Program-made: the position numbers and the translations under genes
Assembly: GCF_002860365.1 (NCBI RefSeq)
Contig: NZ_NMWT01000008.1
Coordinates: 48,432 to 112,431 of the forward strand
DNA from: Bifidobacterium parmae
Lineage (GTDB): Bacteria; Actinomycetota; Actinomycetes; Actinomycetales; Bifidobacteriaceae
DNA length: 64,000 bases
Reading direction: 5' to 3'
Shown: positions 1 through 8,763 of the stretch, one piece after another
How positions within the stretch are numbered: the stretch's first letter is position 1
Layout: the number at the start of each line of letters is the position of its first letter
Notes under the pieces: generated by a model
Told to the model about the DNA's origin: nothing
Seen by the model: the letters and a program-made list of their open reading frames with translations, nothing else
The model's database searches: none

Positions 1-90
1 CCGCAGACCGCGATGGCGTTTGCGCGGATACGGCGGTATGCTTAAGGGAGCCGCATCGTTCAACGAGGACACGGCAAGAAGGGGACCGAC

Positions 91-1353
91 ATGAGCCAGC
101 CATATCCGCCGCCACAGTATCCGTCACCGCAATACCCGCAATATCCGGGCGGACGGTATCCGCAGTATTCCGGCGGCCCGGGGTATCCGGGCGGACCGCA
201 GTATCCGTATGGGGGCGGTCCGATGCCGCCGCGCCGCCCCCCGCGCAAAAGCAACGGCACGACGGTCGCCGTGGTCGCGATCTCCGTGGTCGTGGTGGTG
301 ATCCTCGCGATCGGTCTCGTGTTCGCCGGCATCGCGTGGAAGGTGAACGCTGTCAGACACGATCTGACGAGCGCCGTCGAGAACGGCTACGGGAGTTCGG
401 GGGACTCCGGTTCGGGTTCCGGCGGGTCGGGAGGTTCGACGGGCGGCGGCAGCGACGACGGCGGTCTGCCGGACGACGGCACGGACATCGTCCCCTGCTC
501 CGCTTCGGAGCAGTACGCTTCGTACACGCAGCTCGTGAACGACACGTACGACAAGTACGAGCAGAAGATCGAGGCAGGCACGATCTTCAACGATCTGAAC
601 CTGCCCGCCACGCAGGAGTCCGCCGACTACGTCCACGATTTCATGATCATCCTCACGGACCGCAAGTCGGCGCTGCGGTTCGGCTGCGAAATCACCACGA
701 GCGTGGACGAGCTCGACGACATCTACGAGACGAAGTCGGGCGAGGTGAAGGAGCTGGAACGCAAGCTCAACGCGCATGAGGACTTCGGCATCACGATCCG
801 CATCAAACGTTCCGACGGCTCCGTCTACGAGTCCGACGGCGGCGCACCGCCGGAGCAGACGATCGCCGACGTGGAGAACGCGATCCGCGCGGTGCCGGTC
901 ACGGCCGGCGCCGACGGCACGTATCTGGGCGTGGGAGAGAGCATCGTCAAGGCGGCCGGACTGTCCGCCAACTACGATTTCCAGCAGATCTACCAGTATT
1001 GCTCGCGTACCGGCAGCGACGAATACACGATGGCCGCGTTCTGCGCGGCGAATCCGCGCGTGATCTACGTGAACCAGGCGCATGCGGGCTACGCGTCCAA
1101 CATCACGACCCCGTACTACGCGGACGTGATCAAGCATGAGATGGGCCATGCGCTCGTCTACCAGCAGTGCGGCACGACCCGCCCGCCGGTCGGCGTGAAC
1201 GGCGAGGCGCTGGCGAACAGCTACGCGCTCAAGTATCTCGGCGGGAACCGGGAGAACCTGCAGCGCAACACGCAGGACTTCCCGGAGTACACGATGTCGG
1301 ATGCGAGCGACCAGGCGGCCGAGCGCATGCACAACAAGCAGTGCACGGGCTGA
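91..1353 (+). CDS. Membrane-tethered putative zinc metallopeptidase, proline/tyrosine-rich N-terminus
   Basis: The 420-residue protein starts with about 50 residues of Pro/Tyr/Gly repeats (YPxPQYP type), then a basic patch and one hydrophobic segment at about residues 57-83, so the rest probably lies outside the membrane. A Gly/Ser linker follows. Near the C-terminus the sequence HEMGH (residues 349-353) fits the HExxH zinc-binding signature, and a downstream NGEALANSYALKYLGG stretch could supply the third ligand. This resembles actinobacterial tethered metalloprotease-like proteins. The start is preceded by AAGGGGA. The motif is seen; peptidase activity is inferred, and no substrate can be named. 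Confidence 0.6.
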   Translation: MSQPYPPPQYPSPQYPQYPGGRYPQYSGGPGYPGGPQYPYGGGPMPPRRPPRKSNGTTVAVVAISVVVVVILAIGLVFAGIAWKVNAVRHDLTSAVENGYGSSGDSGSGSGGSGGSTGGGSDDGGLPDDGTDIVPCSASEQYASYTQLVNDTYDKYEQKIEAGTIFNDLNLPATQESADYVHDFMIILTDRKSALRFGCEITTSVDELDDIYETKSGEVKELERKLNAHEDFGITIRIKRSDGSVYESDGGAPPEQTIADVENAIRAVPVTAGADGTYLGVGESIVKAAGLSANYDFQQIYQYCSRTGSDEYTMAAFCAANPRVIYVNQAHAGYASNITTPYYADVIKHEMGHALVYQQCGTTRPPVGVNGEALANSYALKYLGGNRENLQRNTQDFPEYTMSDASDQAAERMHNKQCTG

Positions 1354-1401
1354 CCGCCCGGACCCGCGGCCATGGGCCGGCCATAACGGCCGGCCCATAG
1401 G

Positions 1402-2055
1402 TCACAGCTCGAAGCCGAGCTCCTCGGCGGCCGCGGTCGGCACCGGGTCCTCGCACCAGAAGTCCTCGAGGTTCTCCGTGGTGGTGAGGGACCGGATCTC
1501 CGCCCGGTCGATGTAGAGCTCGCCGCTCAGATGGTCGGTCTCGTGCTGGAAGATGCGCGCCGGCCAGCCGTGCAGCCGCTCCTTGTGGTGGGCGCCGTCC
1601 TCGTCGTCCCATTCGGCGTCGATGTCGAGCCAGCGGCGGCGCACCGCCTGGTAGCCTTCGAAGCTCAGGCAGCCCTCGTAGAAGCTGGCGGTCTTCTCCC
1701 CCGCCGGCGTGTACTTCGGGTTGATGATCACGTGGAACGGGAATTCGGCGATCTCGCGCGGATCGTCCTCGTCGTCGCGCACATGGTCCTCGACGACGGC
1801 GAGCGCGAGGCCGAGCCCGATCTGCGGGCCGGCGAGGCCCACGCCGGGCGCGTCGAGCATCGTCGTGCGCATCACGTCGATGAGCTTGGCGAGCGTGCGC
1901 TTGGACAGCTGGCCCGTGTAGGCGGCGCATTGGACGCGCAGCACCGGCTCGCCGGCTTCGACGATCGGCAGGATGCCCTCCTTGCCGCCGGATCTGATGA
2001 GTTTCTCGACGTCGCGGTTGAGCGCGAGGTCGACCTTCGTGTTCTTGCCGAACAT
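1402..2055 (-). CDS. def: Peptide deformylase
   Basis: Removes the formyl group from the N-terminal Met of new proteins in the cytosol. All three family motifs are visible in the 217-residue product: GVGLAGPQIG at 71-80 (usual form GxGLAAPQ), EGCLS at 127-131 with the metal-binding Cys, and QHETDH at 170-175 with the two metal-binding His and catalytic Glu. Gly replaces the usual second Ala in motif 1. About 30 extra residues precede the core, a length seen in actinobacterial deformylases. It faces the metallopeptidase gene and is followed upstream by a hairpin-rich spacer and glmM on the same strand. Confidence 0.95.
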   Translation of the reverse strand: MFGKNTKVDLALNRDVEKLIRSGGKEGILPIVEAGEPVLRVQCAAYTGQLSKRTLAKLIDVMRTTMLDAPGVGLAGPQIGLGLALAVVEDHVRDDEDDPREIAEFPFHVIINPKYTPAGEKTASFYEGCLSFEGYQAVRRRWLDIDAEWDDEDGAHHKERLHGWPARIFQHETDHLSGELYIDRAEIRSLTTTENLEDFWCEDPVPTAAAEELGFEL

Positions 2056-2071
2056 TTATCTGTCCTTTGCC

Positions 2072-2180
2072 GCTCCCGCTGGCGGGAGCTGTCGAACGAA
2101 GTAAGACTGAGGGTGGTTCGGTCTCCTGCCTCGGACCACCCTCAGTCAGCCTACGGCTGCCAGCTCCCGCCAGCGGGAGC
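2072..2180. repeat. Nested inverted-repeat element between glmM and def
   Basis: The ends are a perfect 20-bp inverted repeat (2072-2091 and 2161-2180), and each end is itself a palindrome around GCTCCCGC-TG-GCGGGAGC. Inside lies a second stem, ACTGAGGGTGGT paired with ACCACCCTCAGT, and a mini-hairpin CAGCC-TAC-GGCTG. A related half copy occurs at 58019-58065, so this is a dispersed element. It may also act as a terminator or processing hairpin between glmM and def. Confidence 0.8.
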
Positions 2181-2211
2181 CAGGGGACAGCGCGGCATGA
2201 TTATCGGATGA

Positions 2212-3600
2212 CTACAGGGCGAGTTCGTCGGCGACGACCTTGGCGAGGCGCTCGCACACCTCGTCGGCCTGCTCCTGCGTGGCCGCCTCGGCCATGACGC
2301 GCACGAGCGGCTCGGTGCCGGAGGGGCGCAGCAGCACGCGGCCGGTCTCGCCGAGCAGCTTCTCCTCGCGTTCGACGGCGGCCTGCACCTTGGCATTGGT
2401 GGTGGCGGCCATCTTGTCGACGTTCGGCACGTTGACGAGCGTCTGCGGCAGCTGCGGGAAGTCGGCGGCGAGCTCCTTGAGGCTCTTGCCGGAGCGGACG
2501 ACCTCGTTGCACAGGGTGAGGGCGGTCAGCGTGCCGTCGCCGGTGGTGGCGAACTCGCGGTTGATGACGTGGCCGGACTGTTCGCCGCCCAGCGTGTAGC
2601 CGCCGCGCAGCATCTCCTCGAGCACGTAGCGGTCGCCGACGGCGGTCTGCACGGTCTTGATGCCCATGTCCTTGAGGGCGAGCTTGAGGCCGAGGTTGCT
2701 CATCACGGTGACGACGAGCGTGTTGTCGGCGAGCTTGCCCGCCTCCTTCTTGGCGCGCGCGAGGATGCCCATGATCTGGTCGCCGTTGACCATGTTGCCG
2801 TCCTCGTCCACGGCGAGGCAGCGGTCGGCGTCGCCGTCGAACGCGACGCCCATGACCGCGTCGGTGGCCTTGACCATGGCCTGCAGCTGCTCCGGGTGGG
2901 TGGAGCCGGCGTGCTTGTTGATGTTGTAGCCGTCCGGGGAGGCGTTGATGACGATCACGTCGGCGCCGGCGCGGCGCAGCGCCTCGGGGGCGACGACGGA
3001 GGTGGCGCCGTTCGCGCAGTCCGCCACGATCTTGAGACCGCGCAGCGGCTTCGGCTGCGTCTTGTCCGGGTTGAGCGGGGCGATCGACGAGACCAGATGG
3101 TCGATGTACAGGTTGGTGGCGGTCACCGTGTCGTGGCTGACGCGGCCCACGCCGGCGCCGGTCGGGCGATCCCAGTCCTGGCCGAGCACCGCCTCGATCT
3201 CGTCCTCCTTCGCGTCGGGCAGCTTGAAGCCGCCGCGCGCGAAGAACTTGATGCCGTTGTCGGGCATCGGGTTGTGGGAGGCGGAGATCACGGCGCCCAT
3301 CTCCACGTTGAGCACGGAGGTGAGGAACGCGACGCCCGGCGTCGGGATGATGCCGGCGTCGATCACGTCGAAGCCGCCGGCCGCCATGCCGGCGGACAGC
3401 GCGGAGGCGAGGAAGTCGCCGGACACGCGCGTGTCGCGGCCGACGAGCGCGCGGCGGCGTCCCTCCGGCTGGTTCTCGTCCTTCTGGCCCGCCTTGCCCA
3501 GCACGCGCACGGCGGCGTCGCCCAGGTCGAGCGCGAGACGCGCGGTCAGATCACGGTTCGCCAATCCGCGGACACCATCGGTTCCAAACATCTTCGGCAT
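2212..3600 (-). CDS. glmM: Phosphoglucosamine mutase
   Basis: Interconverts glucosamine-6-phosphate and glucosamine-1-phosphate, feeding UDP-GlcNAc and peptidoglycan synthesis. The 462-residue product begins MPKMFGTDGVRG, typical of the family; upstream in-frame codons are not conserved, so the start is set at 3600. Seen motifs: phosphoserine loop SASHNP (Ser108), metal loop DGDADRC near residue 255, substrate loop GEQSGHVI, and C-terminal phosphate-binding RPSGTEPLVRV. Length matches the family. Same strand as def, separated by the nested inverted repeat. Confidence 0.96.
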   Translation of the reverse strand: MPKMFGTDGVRGLANRDLTARLALDLGDAAVRVLGKAGQKDENQPEGRRRALVGRDTRVSGDFLASALSAGMAAGGFDVIDAGIIPTPGVAFLTSVLNVEMGAVISASHNPMPDNGIKFFARGGFKLPDAKEDEIEAVLGQDWDRPTGAGVGRVSHDTVTATNLYIDHLVSSIAPLNPDKTQPKPLRGLKIVADCANGATSVVAPEALRRAGADVIVINASPDGYNINKHAGSTHPEQLQAMVKATDAVMGVAFDGDADRCLAVDEDGNMVNGDQIMGILARAKKEAGKLADNTLVVTVMSNLGLKLALKDMGIKTVQTAVGDRYVLEEMLRGGYTLGGEQSGHVINREFATTGDGTLTALTLCNEVVRSGKSLKELAADFPQLPQTLVNVPNVDKMAATTNAKVQAAVEREEKLLGETGRVLLRPSGTEPLVRVMAEAATQEQADEVCERLAKVVADELAL

Positions 3601-3928
3601 TGTTCTGCATCCTTCATTCGAATATCCGGACATCCTCGGGGCGTCGCGCGGCGCACGCCGCAGGACGGACACGCGCGGGCGCGCCCCGTTACCCTGCCCC
3701 ATGGTAATCGGCGTGCGCCGGCAAATCACCCGTTTCGTCCGATTGCCGCCCAAATCGGCCACATTCGGCGTGCGGCGTGACGCCCGCGCCCGTCCGGGAC
3801 GTTACGCCGCCACATCAGGGCGAGTCTCCCGCCACATGCGAATCGCAACATGTGAAGATTCACGAGAGCGCCGACCACATCGCCGTGCACGCTTGCGCCG
3901 CACTTCCCCTCATCGTTACCGTCGATTC
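3601..3928. other. Divergent intergenic region between glmM and the DUF559-like gene
   Basis: The 328 bp must contain the promoters of both divergent genes. A short CACATG...CATGTG inverted repeat is visible near 3834-3855. I see no RNA gene or clear operator. Confidence 0.4.
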
Positions 3929-4855
3929 ATGGACAATGGACCGGATCACATCATCATGGCGAACGCGGCGGCGAGCATGACGGACGATCTCGTGCAACGC
4001 CGACGCGACACCATCCGACGATGCACCGAAGCGGCGACGGCGGCAGGCCGCCGGCTCATGTTCGGCATGACCACCTCGCTCATGCTCCAATCCGTGCCGC
4101 TTCCCGCCACATGCGACCTCGACACGTCGTTGCTCCACACCGTGTCCAGCACCAAACGACGCCGCACGCGCAGACGCGGCATCCCGACGCAGCCACACGT
4201 CTGGCGGGCGCTCGCCGACACCGAACCGGTGCGCATCAACCGGCACGTCTATGCACTGGACCTGATGCACACATGGGCGCAACTCGCACCACACGTGCCG
4301 TTCGAGGAGCTGATCGCGCTCGGCGACGCGATCGTCACCGCGATCGCACGCCGATCCCCATCGAGTCATGGGCGCACCGCGACACAGATACGCGACGGCC
4401 TTGCCGCATTCGCCGCGGGATTGCCCGCGTTTCGCGGCAAACGCGCATGCGTCGCGGCCTGCGGCCACATCATGGCAGGCGTGGATTCGCCGATGGAGAC
4501 CCGCAACCGCCTTGCCCTGATACGGCACGGCATCCCCTGCCCGGTGCCCGGATACACGGTACCGGGCATGACGTTCGCCAGCGGCGCGCCGATGACGCTC
4601 GACATGGCATGGCCGGAGCAGCTCGTGGCGGTCGAATACGACGGCGACCAGCATCGCACCGACAAGAACCAATGGCGACGGGACACCGAAAAACGCGACC
4701 GGCTGCTCGGCCACGGGTGGATCATCCGTGTCGCCACGGGCGCGACGATGGCCAACGCCGACGCGAGGGCGGAGCACGCGTTCGGCGTGGCGCGATCGCT
4801 GATGCTGCGCGGAGCCGAGTTCACGTTCCACCCGGTGGAGCGGCCGCTGCGGTGA
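3929..4855 (+). CDS. DUF559-type endonuclease-fold protein
   Basis: 308 residues. The C-terminal third carries EQLVAVEYDGDQHRTDKN followed by RRDTEKRDRLLGHGW, the pattern of DUF559 / very-short-patch-repair-like endonuclease-fold proteins common in Actinobacteria. The N-terminal half resembles the winged-helix-like part of abortive-infection AbiEi-type proteins only loosely. In-frame starts at 3929, 3956 and 3977 are all possible; 3929 is chosen as the longest one without the unlikely GC-rich upstream extension. The function is unknown; nuclease activity is a family-based suggestion. Confidence 0.6.
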   Translation: MDNGPDHIIMANAAASMTDDLVQRRRDTIRRCTEAATAAGRRLMFGMTTSLMLQSVPLPATCDLDTSLLHTVSSTKRRRTRRRGIPTQPHVWRALADTEPVRINRHVYALDLMHTWAQLAPHVPFEELIALGDAIVTAIARRSPSSHGRTATQIRDGLAAFAAGLPAFRGKRACVAACGHIMAGVDSPMETRNRLALIRHGIPCPVPGYTVPGMTFASGAPMTLDMAWPEQLVAVEYDGDQHRTDKNQWRRDTEKRDRLLGHGWIIRVATGATMANADARAEHAFGVARSLMLRGAEFTFHPVERPLR

Positions 4856-4924
4856 GGCGCTGGTGCGGGGGTGAGTACTGGTGCGGGGTGAGGGTGAAGT
4901 GCTGAGGCGAGTGAGGTGAGTGAG

Positions 4925-5270
4925 CTTGTCCCTCGGCACAGATATCAGAGAAATTCGTGTCGAGGGACAAGAAATCTTGCCCCTCAATGAAGATTACGAA
5001 TGATTCGGCATCTAGGGACAAGTCCGAGCATCATGGCCTGTGAAGGAGAGCAGAGAATCGTTGGAAAATGGCGGTTTTTGAAAAAGTGATCCCGCCGACC
5101 GCACGGAATCCGTGCCCCTCGGCGCGGAATGTGCCTGATTGCGCGTCGAGGGGCGAACTTTCTTGTCCCTTCACGCGGATAATCATCCATTCCATGCCGA
5201 GGGGCACAGATCTTGCCCCGTCCCTTGCCCCTCGACGGAGATTCCGAATGATTGAGCATTGAGGGGCAAA
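4925..5270. repeat. Array of five imperfect 47-bp palindromes
   Basis: Units at 4925-4971, 4976-5022, 5111-5157, 5162-5208 and 5224-5270 are each 47 bp, with ends of the type CTTGYCCCTCG ... CGAGGGRCAAG. Unit 1 has a perfect 11-bp arm extendable to 15 pairs; others are more degenerate. Units 2 and 5 share an inner GATTxCGAATGATT core. Units 1-2 and 3-4 are both spaced 51 bp start to start. The array fills the 429-bp gap between the DUF559-like gene and mntH. No ORF or RNA gene is evident in it. Confidence 0.75.
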
Positions 5271-5284
5271 ACCGCACCGCACCG

Positions 5285-6838
5285 CTACGCCACGCCCAGC
5301 AGCGTGAGCACGATGAGCAGCACGTTGAGCGCGACGATCAGCGCGGCCACGGCGATGAACACCGCGTGCTTGATCGGGCCGTCCACGTACTTGCCCATGA
5401 GCTTCTTGTCGTGCGTGTAGCGCAGGAGCGGGATGATCGCGAACGGGATGCCGATCGAGAGAATCACCTGGCCGATGACCAGCGCCTCGGTGGGGTTCGG
5501 CGCGAACCACAGCACGATCAGCCCCGGCACGAGCGTGACGATGCGGCACGCCCACATCGGCGCCTTGATGCGCAGCAGCCCGTGCATGATCTCCGAGCCG
5601 GCGTAGGTGCCGACCGACGTGGAGCTCAGCGACGAGGCGAGCAGGCCGATCGAGAAGATCGTGCCGATCACCGGGCCGAGCACGCTGACGATCGCGTGCT
5701 GCGCGCCGCTGATCGAATCGGTGCCCTTCATGCCGTACAGCGAGTTCGCGGCGAGGATCAGCAGCGCGAGGTTCACGGTGCCGGCGAGCACGAGCGCCCA
5801 GAACACGTCGATCTTCGAGCCGTGCAGCAGTTCGCGCGTGGTCGGCCGTTCCTCGCCGCCCGCGTAATGGTCGTTGACCAGCGTCGAATGCAGGTAGATA
5901 GCGTGCGGCATGACGGTCGCGCCGAGCATCGAGGCGGCCATCAGCACGGAATCACGGTTCGAGAACCGCGGGATCAGGCCGCCGAGCACGTCGGCCGGCG
6001 CGGGAGGCGCGATGAGCAGGCCCGCGATGAACCCGAACGTGATGACCAGCAGCAGCGCGATCACCATCTTCTCGAACAGGCGGTGCGTGCGCCCGCCCTC
6101 GAACATGAGCAGCACGGTGGAGACGATGCCGATCACCACGCCTCCCGCGAACAGCGGCAGGCCGAACAGCAGGTTCAACGCGATCGCCCCGCCGATGAGC
6201 TCCGCCAAGTCGGTGGCGATGGCGATCACCTCCGCCTGCATGAAGAACATGAAGCGCCCGGCGTCGCTCATGCGCGAGCCGAGCAGTTCGGGCAGCGAGC
6301 GCCCGGTCACGATGCCGAGCTTCGCGGACTGGTATTGGATGAGCACGCTCATCGCGTTCGCGACGACCAGCACCCACATGAGCATGTACCCGTAGCGTGC
6401 GCCGGAGGTCACGTTCGCGGCCACGTTGCCCGGATCCACGTAGGCGACGGCCGCCACGAACGCGGGTCCGAGGATGCTCGCGAGCGAATGGCCGTGGTGG
6501 GAGGCGCCCGCCTCATGCCGGGCCCGCTGGCGTTCCTTCTCCAACTCCGATTCGACGCGTTCCGGCCCACCGGCCTTCACGTAGTCGCGGTGCTTGTCGA
6601 CGCTGTGCCGGCGTCCGTAGCCCTTGCCGGCGGAGGTGCCGGGCGCGACGCGCACCGCGTGCCCGCGCCCGTAGCCTCGCCCTTGCCGTCGCGCGTTCGC
6701 GACGGTCGGATCGTTCGTCGCCGCCGCGCCGTCCACGACGCGATCGTCGTTCAGCGCCTTGCGCGCCGTTTCACCGCGCGTATCCCGCGTCTCGCGCGCT
6801 CCGTCATCCGCAATACCGGTATCCTGCACTTGCCGCAC
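5285..6838 (-). CDS. mntH: NRAMP-family divalent metal ion transporter
   Basis: Proton-coupled uptake of Mn2+ (and Fe2+) across the cytoplasmic membrane. The 517-residue protein has a hydrophobic core from about residue 120 with the family hallmarks: DPGN in the first transmembrane helix, MPHAIYLHS in helix 6, and about eleven membrane segments. It is unusual in carrying a charged, Gly/Arg-rich hydrophilic N-terminal extension of roughly 115 residues. The start is a GTG at 6838; a second GTG at 6829 sits better behind the GGGAG ribosome site. No Mn-responsive operator was recognised upstream. Confidence 0.9.
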   Translation of the reverse strand: MRQVQDTGIADDGARETRDTRGETARKALNDDRVVDGAAATNDPTVANARRQGRGYGRGHAVRVAPGTSAGKGYGRRHSVDKHRDYVKAGGPERVESELEKERQRARHEAGASHHGHSLASILGPAFVAAVAYVDPGNVAANVTSGARYGYMLMWVLVVANAMSVLIQYQSAKLGIVTGRSLPELLGSRMSDAGRFMFFMQAEVIAIATDLAELIGGAIALNLLFGLPLFAGGVVIGIVSTVLLMFEGGRTHRLFEKMVIALLLVITFGFIAGLLIAPPAPADVLGGLIPRFSNRDSVLMAASMLGATVMPHAIYLHSTLVNDHYAGGEERPTTRELLHGSKIDVFWALVLAGTVNLALLILAANSLYGMKGTDSISGAQHAIVSVLGPVIGTIFSIGLLASSLSSTSVGTYAGSEIMHGLLRIKAPMWACRIVTLVPGLIVLWFAPNPTEALVIGQVILSIGIPFAIIPLLRYTHDKKLMGKYVDGPIKHAVFIAVAALIVALNVLLIVLTLLGVA

Positions 6839-6945
6839 TCTCCCTCGCGATTACCGCATGATCACCGCACACCGGTATAGCGCACCCATGTTGCGCGGCG
6901 CAACCCGCCGGCCGGAGTCATGCCGGAGTCCGTCTCAAGTCCGTC

Positions 6946-7707
6946 TCACTGGTCGGCGGGGACGGCCTGGCCGGGGCATGTGTGGAGGACGGCGAGCATC
7001 GCGTCCTTTTCGGCGGACGTGACCGTCAGGCCGTATTTCGATTTGACGCCGATCTGCCGTGCCACGTAGTCGCAGCGGTAGGCGCCGTTCGTCGGCAGCC
7101 AGTACGCGGCGGACGCGGACCCCTTCTCCTGATTGGCGGGGCCGTCGACCGCGAGCAGATTGTACGGATCGTTGCCGTAGCGGTACCGTTTCGCCGTGTC
7201 CCACTCGCGCGCGCCCGACTGCCACGCGTTCTCCAACGCGACCACATGGTCGATCTGCACGGCGGCGGACGTCGTCGCGCCGCGCGTGAACCGTATCGTC
7301 TTGCCGGTGTACGGGTCGTCGAGCGTGCCGGACGCGACCGTGCACGCGTACCGGCCGGTCGCGCCCTTGAACGTGACGTCCTTCAAGTCGCGGGCGAGGA
7401 CGTCTTCGCGGATGTCGCAGCCGTTCCCGTCATCGTCGGTCTCGCGGTAGCCGAACGCGTCACGGCTGTAGCCGGACGCGTTCGGATCGTCGTCGACGGC
7501 GAGCGTGGCGAGCACGTCGGCAGCCTGTCCGGTCGCCGCCCGCTCGCCGGTGATGCTCGCGACGGTCGGGCTGATCTCCGGCAGGCCGAGGCCGACCGCC
7601 GCGCCGACGAGCGCGGCGAGGATGACGAGGATCAGCACGCGCTCGACCAGCCGCTCCGCGCTGAAGCGGCGGCGACGGAACCGCGCGGGATGATGACGGC
7701 GACTCAC
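6946..7707 (-). CDS. Exported HNH (DUF1524-type) endonuclease
   Basis: 253 residues with an N-terminal basic stretch and one hydrophobic helix (about residues 18-40), so the body is probably exported or membrane-anchored. The core shows QIDHVVALENAW near residue 150 and NLLAVDGPANQEKG, which match the His-Asn-Lys layout of the GmrSD C-terminal / DUF1524 HNH family found as secreted nucleases in Actinobacteria. Two Cys pairs could form disulfides. The GTG start at 7707 overlaps the stop of the upstream aldo/keto reductase gene (GTGA), showing translational coupling. A longer reading frame upstream is only the antisense-like shadow of the reductase gene. Confidence 0.8.
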   Translation of the reverse strand: MSRRHHPARFRRRRFSAERLVERVLILVILAALVGAAVGLGLPEISPTVASITGERAATGQAADVLATLAVDDDPNASGYSRDAFGYRETDDDGNGCDIREDVLARDLKDVTFKGATGRYACTVASGTLDDPYTGKTIRFTRGATTSAAVQIDHVVALENAWQSGAREWDTAKRYRYGNDPYNLLAVDGPANQEKGSASAAYWLPTNGAYRCDYVARQIGVKSKYGLTVTSAEKDAMLAVLHTCPGQAVPADQ

Positions 7708-8594
7708 GCGTAGGTGAAGGTGAGGGGGTCGTGGCCGGCGCGGGTGGGGCCGTCGAGCGCGTCGATCGCGGCGTGTTCGGCCGGTTCGAGCACGAAGCCG
7801 AACAGGTCGAGGTTCTGACGCTGGCGGTCCGCGTGTACGGACTTGGGGATGATGATCGTGCCGTTCTCGATGTGCCAGCGCAGGATCACCTGGGCGGGCG
7901 TGACGCCGTGCGCCTCGGCGATGCGCTCGATCGTGCCGTCGCCGGCGTTGAGGTCGGCGCCGCGGGCCATCGGCGAGTACGCTTCGACGGCGATGCCGTG
8001 CGCCTTGCAGAAGGCGACGACCTCGCGCTGCTGCCACGTGGGGTGCAGTTCGATCTGGTCGATGGCCGGCCATTCGCCGGTCTCCTCATGCAGCTTCTCC
8101 AGATGCTCGGGCAGGAAGTTGCACACGCCGAGCGTCTTGACGCGGCCCTCATCGCGCAGCTTCGTGAACGCCTTCCACGTCTCGCCGCTACGCCAGTCGA
8201 ACGGCGTGGGCCAGTGAATCATGTACATGTCGACGTAGTCGACCTGGAGTTTGGCGAGGGAGTCGTCAAACGCCTTGAGCGCGGAATCGTAGCCCTGCTG
8301 GGAGTCGCGCAGCTTGGTGGTGAGCCACAGGCTCTTGCGCTGCTCGCCCGTGTTGTAGCCGGTGGCGGCGAGCGCGCGGCCCACGCCCGCCTCGTTGTTG
8401 TAGCCGGCGGCGCCGTCGATGTGGCGGTAGCCGGCTTCGAGCGCGCTTTCGACGACGGGCACGACGCCTTCGTCGTCGATGCGCAGGACGCCGAGGCCGA
8501 TCTGCGGGATGAGATGCCCGTCGTTGAGGGTGACGAGGGGCGTGTGGAAGGTCTTGGGGGTGCCGGTGGCCGGGGTTCCGGGGGTGTTCGTCAT
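7704..8594 (-). CDS. Aldo/keto reductase
   Basis: NADPH-dependent reductase of the AKR superfamily, cytosolic. The 296-residue product has the catalytic tetrad: Asp60 and Tyr65 in YRHIDGAAGYNNEAGVG, Lys94 in LTTKL, His127 in MIHWP; the nucleotide-binding IIIPKSVHADR motif lies near the C-terminus. The pattern fits 2,5-diketo-gluconate-reductase-like enzymes, but substrate cannot be inferred. The start at 8594 has an AAGGAG site 9 nt upstream; the longer frame to 8651 lacks one. It forms a two-gene operon with the HNH gene. Confidence 0.92.
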   Translation of the reverse strand: MTNTPGTPATGTPKTFHTPLVTLNDGHLIPQIGLGVLRIDDEGVVPVVESALEAGYRHIDGAAGYNNEAGVGRALAATGYNTGEQRKSLWLTTKLRDSQQGYDSALKAFDDSLAKLQVDYVDMYMIHWPTPFDWRSGETWKAFTKLRDEGRVKTLGVCNFLPEHLEKLHEETGEWPAIDQIELHPTWQQREVVAFCKAHGIAVEAYSPMARGADLNAGDGTIERIAEAHGVTPAQVILRWHIENGTIIIPKSVHADRQRQNLDLFGFVLEPAEHAAIDALDGPTRAGHDPLTFTYA

Positions 8595-8650
8595 AGTGGT
8601 TGTCTCCTTATCCGTCTTCCTCATCATAGGTGCCGTCGCCGCCGTTACCA

Positions 8651-8691
8651 CAAGTGCCGTGGCCCGCGGGAGACGGGGCGCACGGCACTTG
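8651..8691 (-). terminator. Hairpin downstream of proS
   Basis: Perfect 10-bp arms CAAGTGCCGT / ACGGCACTTG enclose a GC-rich loop, between the end of proS and the start of the reductase gene. There is no clear U tract, so it is a probable but not certain terminator. Confidence 0.5.
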
Positions 8692-8737
8692 GTGATGTCA
8701 CAGTGATGTCATGGTGGCGTCATGGTGACGTCGCGGC
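8692..8737. repeat. Four degenerate 11-12-bp direct repeats
   Basis: Consecutive units of the form TGATGTCAYRG (TGATGTCACAG, TGATGTCATGG, TGGCGTCATGG, TGACGTCGCGG) lie just after the proS stop codon. No function is suggested by the sequence. Confidence 0.55.
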
Positions 8738-8763
8738 GGCATCGCGGGCGCGACGGTCACGGC

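Noticed and set aside
2945-3928. Extension of the DUF559-like gene into a 636-residue protein
   Set aside because: The upstream part runs antisense through glmM and is Arg/Ser-rich; the internal ATG at 3929 gives a family-like protein.
4925-5270. CRISPR array
   Set aside because: Units are palindromic and diverged in the middle, spacing is irregular with only 4-5-bp gaps in pairs, and no cas genes are present.
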